NCBI GenBank assembly: GCA_902532195.1
Contig: CACAHE010000003.1
Location: 47,307-111,306 of the forward strand
Reading direction: 5' to 3'
Length of the DNA: 64,000 nucleotides
DNA from: an uncultured Pelagibacteraceae bacterium
GTDB taxonomy: Bacteria > Pseudomonadota > Alphaproteobacteria > Pelagibacterales > Pelagibacteraceae
Both the position numbers and the translations under genes were made by a program. This document shows positions 27,957 to 39,073 of this stretch, in pieces (the stretch's first letter is position 1; each line of letters begins with the position of its first letter). The notes below the pieces were generated by a model, which searched no databases, was not told where the DNA came from, and saw only the letters and a program-made list of their open reading frames with translations.

Positions 27957-29156
27957 ATGAACAATTTAGAAAATAAAAAAATTTTACTTATTATCTGCGG
28001 GGGTGTGGCTGCTTATAAAAGTCTTGAATTAATAAGATTATTAAAAAAAAGAGGAGCTTCTATTAAAACTATTCTTACAAATAGTGCTAGTAAATTTATA
28101 ACTCCACTTTCAGTAACTTCACTATCGCAAGAAAAAACTTATTTAGATCTTTTTGATTTTAAAAATGAAGCTGAAATGGACCATATTTCACTGTCAAGAT
28201 GGTCAGATATAGTTTTAATTGCTCCAGCAACAGCCAATACAATTTCAAAACTTAGCTATGGTATGTCAGATGATCTTGCTTCAACTATCGTACTTGCTTC
28301 TGATAAAAAAATCTTTTTAGCACCCGCTATGAATGTAAGAATGTGGGAACATAAAGCTAATCAAGAAAATTTAAATAAATTAAAAAATTATGGATATAAA
28401 ATAATAGGGCCAGAAATAGGGGATATGGCGTGCGGGGAATATGGAGAGGGTAAAATGACCGAACCAAATATCATCATTGAAAGACTCGAACTTTATTTTA
28501 ATAAAATAAAAAAAAATAAAAAACTTAAAGCTATAGTTACTGCAGGACCTACACATGAATATATAGATCCAGTAAGATATATAACAAATAAATCAAGTGG
28601 CAAACAAGGTTATGAAATTGCTAAATCATTATGTTCTAATGGATTTGAAACTACTTTAATATCTGGCCCAACAAACTTAAAATTGGACTCTGAAATAAAT
28701 TTTATTAAAGTAACTAATGCTGATGAAATGTTTAAAGAAACATTAAATCATTTACCAGCAGATGTTGCAATTTTTTCAGCTGCTGTTTCTGATTGGAAAA
28801 TTAAAAATATAGCCAATAAAAAAATTAAAAAAAATCCAGAAGTTAATTTAAAATTAGAAACAAATATTGATATTTTAAAATATATTTCAAATCATAATTC
28901 ACTTAGGCCTAAACTTGTTATTGGTTTTGCTGCAGAAACGGATGATGTTGAAATGAATGCTAAGAAAAAATTAGACGAAAAAAATTGTGATTGGATTATA
29001 GCAAATGATGTCTCTGATAGAACAATAGGATTTGGATCTGATTTAAATGAAGTAACAATTTTTTATAAAAATGATGAAATAGAAAAAATTACTAAAATGA
29101 GCAAAACCCTTTTAGCAGAAAAAATTGTAGAGAAAGTAATTTCAAAATTTAATTAA
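27957..29156 (+). CDS. coaBC: Phosphopantothenoylcysteine decarboxylase/synthase
   Basis: ICGGVAAYKSLELIRLL, APAMNVRMW, TAGPTHEYIDPVRYITNKSSGKQGYEIA. Confidence 0.96.
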   Translation: MNNLENKKILLIICGGVAAYKSLELIRLLKKRGASIKTILTNSASKFITPLSVTSLSQEKTYLDLFDFKNEAEMDHISLSRWSDIVLIAPATANTISKLSYGMSDDLASTIVLASDKKIFLAPAMNVRMWEHKANQENLNKLKNYGYKIIGPEIGDMACGEYGEGKMTEPNIIIERLELYFNKIKKNKKLKAIVTAGPTHEYIDPVRYITNKSSGKQGYEIAKSLCSNGFETTLISGPTNLKLDSEINFIKVTNADEMFKETLNHLPADVAIFSAAVSDWKIKNIANKKIKKNPEVNLKLETNIDILKYISNHNSLRPKLVIGFAAETDDVEMNAKKKLDEKNCDWIIANDVSDRTIGFGSDLNEVTIFYKNDEIEKITKMSKTLLAEKIVEKVISKFN

Positions 29157-29594
29157 ATGGTGAAAGTTTTAATTAAAAAGCTAAATCCAAATGTTAAATT
29201 ACCTAATTATAAAACTGAAGGATCTTCAGGTATGGATTTAATGGCCTGCTTGGAAAATTCAATAAAAATTAATCCTGGTAAATCTGCACTAATACCTACG
29301 GGATTATCCATTGCAATCCCAGATGATACAGAAGTACAAATCAGGCCAAGATCGGGTTTGGCAGCTAAATCGAATATAGGTGTATTAAATACACCAGGAA
29401 CTATAGATAGCGATTACAGAGGTGAAATAAAAATAATTCTATTCAATCACGGTGACAATGAATTTCTAGTAAATAATAATGATAGAGTAGCCCAAATGGT
29501 TCTTACACCAGTTTTAAAAATTGAGTTTGAGGAAGTTGAAGATCTTCCAAAAACTATCAGAGGATCTGGTGGATTTGGATCCACAGGTAAATGA
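29157..29594 (+). CDS. dut: dUTPase
   Basis: GSSGMDLMA, RPRSGLAAKSNIGVLNTPGTIDSDYRGEI, GSGGFGSTGK. Confidence 0.96.
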   Translation: MVKVLIKKLNPNVKLPNYKTEGSSGMDLMACLENSIKINPGKSALIPTGLSIAIPDDTEVQIRPRSGLAAKSNIGVLNTPGTIDSDYRGEIKIILFNHGDNEFLVNNNDRVAQMVLTPVLKIEFEEVEDLPKTIRGSGGFGSTGK

Positions 29595-30333
29595 AAAAAA
29601 ACTTAACCAAAAAAGAAATTGAACGATATTCAAGACAAATTGTACTGAAAGATGTTGGGGCAAGGGGTCAAAAACAAATAATAAAATCCAAAGTTTTAAT
29701 AATAGGTAGCGGTGGATTGGGATGTCCAATAGCTGATAGTTTATCTCGTGCAGGTGTTGGAAATATAGGTATTGCTGATTTTGATAAAGTTCAGCTTTCA
29801 AATATTCACAGACAATCAATATTTAATACAAATGATATTGGAAAATATAAGACATTAGTAATTAAAAATAGAATTAATCTAATTAATCCATTAGTAAAAG
29901 TAAAAATTTTCAATAAAAAAATAGTCGAAAAAAATATAAAAAATATAATTAAAGATTTCGATATAATAGTAGATGGTTCAGATAATTTTAAAACAAAATT
30001 TTTACTTAATAAATATTCAATTAAATATAAAAAAAATTTAATTATTGGAGCTATCAGTAAATTTGATGGTCATATTTTTTCATTTAATTTTAAAAATATG
30101 AAAGAACCTTGTTTAAAATGTTTTTATCAAAATAATCCATCAGATGATATTTTGAATTGTGAGCAAGAAGGTATACTTGGTCCTATAGCAGGAGTGGTTG
30201 GAAATATTCAAGCTAACGAAGTCTTAAAGAAAATACTTAAAATTGGAAAAGGTATCACCGGATCAATTCTAATCATCAATTTACTTAATCTTAGTTTTAG
30301 AAAAGTAATTTTCAAAAAAAAAAGAGAATGCAT

Positions 30334-30346
<13 letters not shown>
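29591..30346 (+). CDS. HesA/MoeB/ThiF family E1-like adenylyltransferase
   Basis: VLIIGSGGLGCPIADSLSRAGVGNIGIADFDKVQLSNIHRQ; CLKCFY; C-terminal CICQS. Confidence 0.92.
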
Positions 30347-33004
<2,658 letters not shown>

Positions 33005-33013
33005 TTAACATAA

Positions 33014-33030
33014 TTTATAACCATTCTAAA
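33014..33030. promoter_or_regulatory. ICE-like (Irr) operator upstream of katG
   Basis: TTTATAACCATTCTAAA; 16/17 match to TTTRGAAYNRTTCYAAA (consensus recalled). Confidence 0.6.
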
Positions 33031-33044
33031 CTAGAAGTCAATAG

Positions 33045-33061
33045 ATTAGAACAATTGTAAT
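33045..33061. promoter_or_regulatory. Second ICE-like operator in the irr-katG spacer
   Basis: ATTAGAACAATTGTAAT; 14/17 match; centre 31 bp from the first site. Confidence 0.45.
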
Positions 33062-33084
33062 GTAAATTTAATATTATTTTTAGA

Positions 33085-33501
33085 TTAATAATCAGTTTCA
33101 ACTTTAACTAGCACTTCAACTGATTTAATTTTTTTACCAGGAATAGTTTTGTTTATTTTTATGGGTCCAATTTCTGAATTATGTATATCAATTAGCTCTT
33201 TCTTTTGTTCATCATAAAAATGATGGTGATCTGTCGTATTAGTATCAAAATAGCTTTGGTCAGAATTTATTGCAATTTCTTTGAGATAACCTTTTTTTTT
33301 AAATGCATGAATAGTGTTATAAATTGTTGCTAGTGAAATCTTATGGTTTGTTTTTCTCTCTATAATTTTTACAAGTTCATTTATAGAAAAATGAAAGGTT
33401 TCTGCTGGACTGAAGAGCACCTCACATATACTAATTCTTTGTTTGGTGGGTCTAAGACCGGAAGCTCTTAGTTTTGTAATAAATTCAAGGTTATTTGACA
33501 T
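33085..33501 (-). CDS. irr: Fur-family iron response regulator Irr
   Basis: LRPTKQRISICEVLF; ISLATIYNTIHAFKKKGYLKEI; TTDHHHFYDEQ (HHH heme/metal motif); adjacent to fabA as in other alphaproteobacteria. Confidence 0.85.
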   Translation of the reverse strand: MSNNLEFITKLRASGLRPTKQRISICEVLFSPAETFHFSINELVKIIERKTNHKISLATIYNTIHAFKKKGYLKEIAINSDQSYFDTNTTDHHHFYDEQKKELIDIHNSEIGPIKINKTIPGKKIKSVEVLVKVETDY

Positions 33502-33506
33502 TGTTA

Positions 33507-33523
33507 ATTATAATAGTTCTAAA
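33507..33523. promoter_or_regulatory. ICE-like operator between irr and fabA
   Basis: ATTATAATAGTTCTAAA; 15/17 match; immediately upstream of irr. Confidence 0.55.
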
Positions 33524-33573
33524 CTATATGTATATTATATTATGCCATAATCAAGTAATAAGATATCGAACCA

Positions 33574-34074
33574 ATGAAAAAAAAAAGCTTTTCTTATCAA
33601 GATTTAATTAATTGTGGAAATGGCGAACTTTTTGGCCCTGGAAATGCTAAACTTCCATTACCTCCAATGCTGATGTTTGACAGAATAAGTGAAATTGGCG
33701 AAAATAAGGGAAATTTTAAAAAGGGATACATAAAAGCTGAACTTGATATAAAAGATAATCTTTGGTTTTTTGACTGCCATTTTAAAGAAGATCCAGTAAT
33801 GCCTGGTTGTCTTGGTCTGGATGCAATGTGGCAGTTAGTAGGATTTTATCTTGGGTGGCTTGGAAATCCTGGAAGAGGAAGAGCATTAGGAGTTGGAACA
33901 GTGAAATTTACAGGAGAAGTTATAAAAAGCGTAAAAATAGCAACATATGAAATTGATATGAAAAGAATATTAATCAAAGAAGGGACAACAGTTGGACTTG
34001 CAAACGGAATTTTAAAAGCAGATGGTAAAAATATTTATTCAGCTGATAATTTAAAAGTAGGATTATTTAAATAA
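33574..34074 (+). CDS. fabA: 3-hydroxydecanoyl-ACP dehydratase
   Basis: [39 protein letters not shown]. Confidence 0.96.
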   Translation: MKKKSFSYQDLINCGNGELFGPGNAKLPLPPMLMFDRISEIGENKGNFKKGYIKAELDIKDNLWFFDCHFKEDPVMPGCLGLDAMWQLVGFYLGWLGNPGRGRALGVGTVKFTGEVIKSVKIATYEIDMKRILIKEGTTVGLANGILKADGKNIYSADNLKVGLFK

Positions 34075-35285
34075 TGAAAAGAGTAGTTATAACAGGTATT
34101 GGGATAGTTTCTTGCTTAGGTAATAATCAAGAAGAAGTTTACCAATCATTGCTAAATACAAAATCAGGAATTACATTTTCCGAAGAATATAAGGAATATA
34201 ATCTTAAAAGTCATATACATGGAATGCCAAAAATAAAATTAGAAGATTATATAGATAGAAAAATAATAAGATTTATGGGTAATGGATCAGCTTACAATTA
34301 TATCGCAATGAAAGAAGCAGTTAAAGATTCTGGTTTAGATGAAAAAGAAGTTAGTAATTTTACAACAGGCATGGTTATGGGATCTGGGGGACCTTCAATA
34401 GAAAACGTAATACTTGCAGCAGACAAAACCAGAGAAAAAAATCCAAAAAAAATGGGACCCTTTGTTGTCCCAAGAACAATGGCTAGTACTGCCTCTGCAA
34501 CACTAGCGGTCCCATTTAAAATAAAAGGAGTAAATTATACTATTAGTTCAGCGTGTGCTACGAGCGGACATTGTATTGGAAATGCAATGGAATTAATCCA
34601 ATTAGGTAAGCAAAATATAATTTTTGCAGGTGGAAGTGATGAGGTTCATTTTGCGTTAACAGCTATGTTTGATGCAATGACTGCTTTATCATCTAAATAC
34701 AATGATACACCTGAAAAAGCCTCACGACCTTATGATAAAACTAGAGATGGATTTGTAATATCTGGAGGAGGAGGTGTGCTAGTTATGGAAGAATATGAAC
34801 ATGCAAAAGCAAGAGGTGCAAAAATATATGCTGAAATAACTGGTTATGGAGCAACTTCAGATGGTTATGATATGGTAGCACCATCAGGTGAGGGAGCAGT
34901 TAGATGTATGAAAATGGCAATGAATACTAGCAAAAAAAAAATTGACTATATAAATACGCATGGAACATCAACTCCAGTAGGGGACATAACTGAGCTTAAA
35001 GCTGTGGGAGAAGTTTTTAAAGACAATATACCTAAAATAAGTTCTACTAAATCTCTTTCTGGACATTCGTTAGGAGCAACATCAGTTCATGAAGCAGTTT
35101 ACAGTCTAATTATGATGAAAAATAATTTTATTTCAGCTTCTGCGAATATTTCAGATATAGACGATGAAGCAAAAAATTATCCTATAGTTACAAAAGTTGA
35201 AAAAAACGTAAATATAAATTCAGTTATGTCTAATAGTTTTGGTTTTGGTGGAACCAATGCAACACTAGTTTTTGAGAAAGTTTAA
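34074..35285 (+). CDS. fabB: 3-oxoacyl-ACP synthase I
   Basis: [57 protein letters not shown]. Confidence 0.96.
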   Translation: MKRVVITGIGIVSCLGNNQEEVYQSLLNTKSGITFSEEYKEYNLKSHIHGMPKIKLEDYIDRKIIRFMGNGSAYNYIAMKEAVKDSGLDEKEVSNFTTGMVMGSGGPSIENVILAADKTREKNPKKMGPFVVPRTMASTASATLAVPFKIKGVNYTISSACATSGHCIGNAMELIQLGKQNIIFAGGSDEVHFALTAMFDAMTALSSKYNDTPEKASRPYDKTRDGFVISGGGGVLVMEEYEHAKARGAKIYAEITGYGATSDGYDMVAPSGEGAVRCMKMAMNTSKKKIDYINTHGTSTPVGDITELKAVGEVFKDNIPKISSTKSLSGHSLGATSVHEAVYSLIMMKNNFISASANISDIDDEAKNYPIVTKVEKNVNINSVMSNSFGFGGTNATLVFEKV

Positions 35286-35289
35286 TAAT

Positions 35290-36075
35290 ATGAGTTTAAT
35301 GAAAGGTAAAAAAGGATTAATCATGGGTGTTGCTAACGAGAGATCCATAGCCTGGGGTATTTCTCAAAAATTAGCAGAAGCAGGAGCTGAACTTGCATTT
35401 ACTTATCTGGGTGATGCACTTAAAAAAAGAGTTATTCCTTTAGCAGAAAAACTAAATTCAAAAATTACATTTAGCTGTGATGTTGAAAAAAAACAAGAAA
35501 TAACAAAACTTTTTGAAGATATAAAATCAAAATGGGGTCAAATTGATTTTGTAGTTCATGCTGTTGCTTTTTCAGATAAATCTGAGTTATCAGGAGAATA
35601 TTTAAATACTACTAGAGAAAATTTTTTAAGAAGTATGTTAATTTCATGCTTTTCATTTACAGAGGTTGCTAAAGAAGCTTCTAAAATAATGAATAAAAAT
35701 GGAAGTATGCTTACTTTAACTTATGAGTCTAATAAAGCTATTCCAAATTATAATGTAATGGGAGTTTGTAAATCTGCGCTAGAAGCAAGTGTTAAATATC
35801 TGGCAAGAGACCTGGGAGCAAAAGAAATTAGAGTAAACGCAATTAGTGCAGGACCAATTAAAACTCTAGCAGCTTCAGCTATTGGAGATGCAAAATTTCT
35901 CTATAAATGGAATGAAGATCATTCTTTCTTGAAAAGAAATGTAGATATACACGATATTGGAAATTCAGCTTTATATCTATTAAGTGATCTTGGAGGTGGT
36001 GTTACAGGTGAGATTCACTATGTCGATGCTGGCTATAATAAAGTTGGTATGCCTGATCCAAAAAATATAACTTAA
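35290..36075 (+). CDS. fabI: Enoyl-ACP reductase (NADH)
   Basis: KGLIMGVANERSIAWGIS, YNVMGVCKSALEASVKYLA. Start at 35290 (MSLMKGKK) preferred over 35272. Confidence 0.95.
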   Translation: MSLMKGKKGLIMGVANERSIAWGISQKLAEAGAELAFTYLGDALKKRVIPLAEKLNSKITFSCDVEKKQEITKLFEDIKSKWGQIDFVVHAVAFSDKSELSGEYLNTTRENFLRSMLISCFSFTEVAKEASKIMNKNGSMLTLTYESNKAIPNYNVMGVCKSALEASVKYLARDLGAKEIRVNAISAGPIKTLAASAIGDAKFLYKWNEDHSFLKRNVDIHDIGNSALYLLSDLGGGVTGEIHYVDAGYNKVGMPDPKNIT

Positions 36076-36079
36076 TTTT

Positions 36080-36193
36080 ATGTCTAAAAGATATAGTGGT
36101 AAATCTTTTAAAGACTCAACTGTGATGAAAAAAGCCAAACTTACTTTCAAGGAAAAGAGAAAAATAAAAAGAGAAAAAAAGAAGAATAAGTAA
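36080..36193 (+). CDS. 37-aa lysine-rich hypothetical peptide
   Basis: MSKRYSGKSFKDSTVMKKAKLTFKEKRKIKREKKKNK; TAATG-coupled to the next small ORF. Confidence 0.55.
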   Translation: MSKRYSGKSFKDSTVMKKAKLTFKEKRKIKREKKKNK

Positions 36194-36342
36194 TGTTGAT
36201 ACTAGTTTGGTTTGTAATTTGTATTATATTTTATTTTGTTCAATTGATTTTAGGAAATTCAGGTCACGCGCTAGAAGTATTTGCTATCTTAAGTGCAATA
36301 GCTATTTTCCTAATTAGTAAAATCAGACACAAAATTAAATAA
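36193..36342 (+). CDS. 49-aa small two-TM membrane protein (hypothetical)
   Basis: MLILVWFVICIIFYFVQLILGNSGHALEVFAILSAIAIFLISKIRHKIK; overlaps the upstream stop (TAATG). Confidence 0.55.
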   Translation: MLILVWFVICIIFYFVQLILGNSGHALEVFAILSAIAIFLISKIRHKIK

Positions 36343-36375
36343 TCAGTAAAAATTATTTAAGATTTACTTTCATCT

Positions 36376-38448
36376 TTACGCAACAGCTTGTTTAATAGAT
36401 AGTTTAACTTTACCCCTATCAAATCCAATAACTTTTACTTTTACTTCATCTCCTTCTTTTACAACATCAGTGACTTTTGCTACTCTTTTGTCTGCAAGTT
36501 CAGATATATGAACAAGTCCATCTTGTTTACCTAAAAAATTTACAAAAGCTCCAAATTCCATAATTTTAATTACCTTACCATTATAAATTTTATTCATTTC
36601 GGCCTTGGCTGTTAGATCTTTAATCATTTGCATTGCTTTATTTCGGGACTCATCATCTGGCGCAGCAACTGTTACAACACCATCATCATTAACATCTACT
36701 TTAGCCCCAGATTTTTCAACTATTTCTCTAATTGTCGCTCCACCTTTTCCTATTACTGTAGCGATATCTTTTTTATCTACAGTTATTTTTTCCATTTTTG
36801 GAGTATGCTTACCAACGTCTGATCTTGATTTATTTAAAGCTTTGTTCATTTCGCCTAATATGTGAATTCTTCCATCTTTAGCTTGTTTTAAAGCTTGTTC
36901 CATTATTTCAAATGTAATTCCTGTAATTTTAATATCCATTTGAAGAGATGTAATTCCATCTTTAGTCCCAGCAACTTTAAAGTCCATATCACCTAAGTGA
37001 TCTTCGTCTCCAAGAATATCTGATAATACACTAAAATTATCACCTTCTTTAATTAATCCCATAGCAATACCCGCAACTGGTTCTTTTATTGGAACACCAG
37101 CATCCATTAGTGCTAAAGAAGTTCCACAAACAGTTGCCATTGAGGAAGAACCATTTGACTCTGTAATATCTGATACTATTCTAAATGTGTAAGGAAAACT
37201 TTCTTTAGATGGCAAAGATGATTTAATTGCTCTCCACGCAAGTTTTCCATGTCCAATTTCTCTTCTTCCTGTACCAACTCTTCCTACCTCTCCAACTGAG
37301 AATGGAGGAAAATTATAATGAAGCATAAACCTTTCTCTTTGTAAGCCTTCTAAACTTTCAATTCTCTGCTCATCATCTGAGGTTCCAAGTGTAGTTGTCA
37401 CAATTGCTTGTGTTTCGCCTCTTGTAAATAATGCTGAACCATGAGTTCTTGGCAATATTCCAACTTCACACATAATTTGTCTTACATCTGAAAGCCCTCT
37501 TCCATCAATACGATTTTTATTTTTTAAAATATCAGTTCTAACTATTTTTTTTTCTAAATTTTTAAGTTCATAGTTAACATCTAAATCTGTGTAATTTTCA
37601 TTTTCCTCAAATAATTTTTTTGCTTTATCTGTTATTTCTGAAATTAGATTTGATCTTTCTTGTTTGTTTCTTATTGAAAAAGCTTTAGTTAAATCAGCCT
37701 TGAATTCTTTTTCAAGTTTTTTCTTAACTTCGGAAAGATCTTTTTTTTCTACAACCCAGTCAGGTTTTTTGCATTCTTTTGCAAGGTCTTCAATCATTTT
37801 AATTATAGGAACAAAATTTTCGTGGCCAAATTTCACTGCATTAAGCATTTCTTCCTCTGTTAAACCATTTGCTTCGGATTCAACCATTAAAACTGCATCC
37901 TTTGTTCCTGCAACTACTAAATCTAATTTTGAATTCTCTAATTCCTTTTTTGATGGATTAAGAACATATTTGCCATCAATAAATCCTACTCTTGAAGCAG
38001 CTACAGGTCCCATAAATGGCATGCCTGATATAGCTAAAGCTGCTGATGAAGCAATAATTGATAAAATATCTGCTTCATTTTCTTTATCATAAGATATTAC
38101 CGTTGGAAGTAGTTGCACTTCATTTCTAAATTCATCTGGAAACAATGGTCTTATAGGTCTATCAATTAATCTCGAAATTAATGTTTCACTTTCTGTTGGT
38201 CTTGCTTCTCTTTTAAAATATCCACCTGGAATCTTTCCTGCTGCATAATATTTTTCTTGATAGTTTACTGACAGTGGAAAATAGTCAACTTCAGGATTTA
38301 TTTTTTTTGCCCCAACTACGGTAGCCATTACGACAGTCTCTCCACATTGAGCTATTATTGCGCCATCGGCCTGTCTAGCAATTTTTCCAGTCTCTATACT
38401 TATTTTTTTTCCTTCTATTTCAATTTCTTTTTTAAATACTTTAAACAT
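36376..38448 (-). CDS. pnp: Polynucleotide phosphorylase
   Basis: [31 protein letters not shown] and S1 domains. Confidence 0.97.
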   Translation of the reverse strand: MFKVFKKEIEIEGKKISIETGKIARQADGAIIAQCGETVVMATVVGAKKINPEVDYFPLSVNYQEKYYAAGKIPGGYFKREARPTESETLISRLIDRPIRPLFPDEFRNEVQLLPTVISYDKENEADILSIIASSAALAISGMPFMGPVAASRVGFIDGKYVLNPSKKELENSKLDLVVAGTKDAVLMVESEANGLTEEEMLNAVKFGHENFVPIIKMIEDLAKECKKPDWVVEKKDLSEVKKKLEKEFKADLTKAFSIRNKQERSNLISEITDKAKKLFEENENYTDLDVNYELKNLEKKIVRTDILKNKNRIDGRGLSDVRQIMCEVGILPRTHGSALFTRGETQAIVTTTLGTSDDEQRIESLEGLQRERFMLHYNFPPFSVGEVGRVGTGRREIGHGKLAWRAIKSSLPSKESFPYTFRIVSDITESNGSSSMATVCGTSLALMDAGVPIKEPVAGIAMGLIKEGDNFSVLSDILGDEDHLGDMDFKVAGTKDGITSLQMDIKITGITFEIMEQALKQAKDGRIHILGEMNKALNKSRSDVGKHTPKMEKITVDKKDIATVIGKGGATIREIVEKSGAKVDVNDDGVVTVAAPDDESRNKAMQMIKDLTAKAEMNKIYNGKVIKIMEFGAFVNFLGKQDGLVHISELADKRVAKVTDVVKEGDEVKVKVIGFDRGKVKLSIKQAVA

Positions 38449-38697
38449 TTATTTCCTTAAATTTAATTTTGATATTATATCTTTATACGATTCCATCTTA
38501 TTTTTCTTCAAATAGTCTAATAGCTTTTTTCTTCTATTTACTGCTTTTAATAATCCTACAGAAGAATGTTTATCTTTTTTAAACTTTTTAATATGTTTTG
38601 AAAGATTCTCTATTTTATCTGTTAACAGTGAAATCTGTACTTCAGATGATCCAGTATCCTTTTCATGTATGGCTACTTCTTTTATTTTTTTTTTCAT
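38449..38697 (-). CDS. rpsO: 30S ribosomal protein S15
   Basis: DTGSSEVQISLLTDKIENLSKHIKKFKKDKHSSVGLLKAVNRRKKLLDYLKK. Confidence 0.96.
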   Translation of the reverse strand: MKKKIKEVAIHEKDTGSSEVQISLLTDKIENLSKHIKKFKKDKHSSVGLLKAVNRRKKLLDYLKKNKMESYKDIISKLNLRK

Positions 38698-38707
38698 AAT
38701 TTCCCTT

Positions 38708-39073
38708 TTATTTATGTGTCTGTTTTATTAAATTTTCAATTTTTTCTGCATAATCAAAAGAGTCATCTTTAACAAATAAAATTTTTGGTAAAAATTTCAT
38801 TGTTATTTTTTTTGATAAAACTTTTCTTATAATAAATGAAAATTCTTTTAATTTTTCTATCACTTCATTAGAGTTTTTGCCGCCTAAAGGTAAAACAAAT
38901 GCTCTTGCTGTTTTTAAATCTGGACTCATTCTAACTTCAGTAACAGTAATTCCTTTTGTCTCTAAATTTGGAATTTTTGCCTCTCCTCTAATAAATATCA
39001 TACCTAGAGCTTGCTTAATCATTTCACCTACTCTTAGTTGTCTTTGTGTTATAGGTTTTCCTTGATTTCTCAT
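38708..39073 (-). CDS. rbfA: Ribosome-binding factor A
   Basis: QRQLRVGEMIKQALGMI, VTEVRMSPDLKTARAFV. Confidence 0.93.
   Translation of the reverse strand: MRNQGKPITQRQLRVGEMIKQALGMIFIRGEAKIPNLETKGITVTEVRMSPDLKTARAFVLPLGGKNSNEVIEKLKEFSFIIRKVLSKKITMKFLPKILFVKDDSFDYAEKIENLIKQTHK

Noticed and set aside
36605-38092. Plus-strand ORFs inside pnp (36605-36865, 36628-36822, 37664-38092)
   Set aside because: Antisense to pnp; Ser/Phe-rich reverse-complement translations typical of AT-rich genes.
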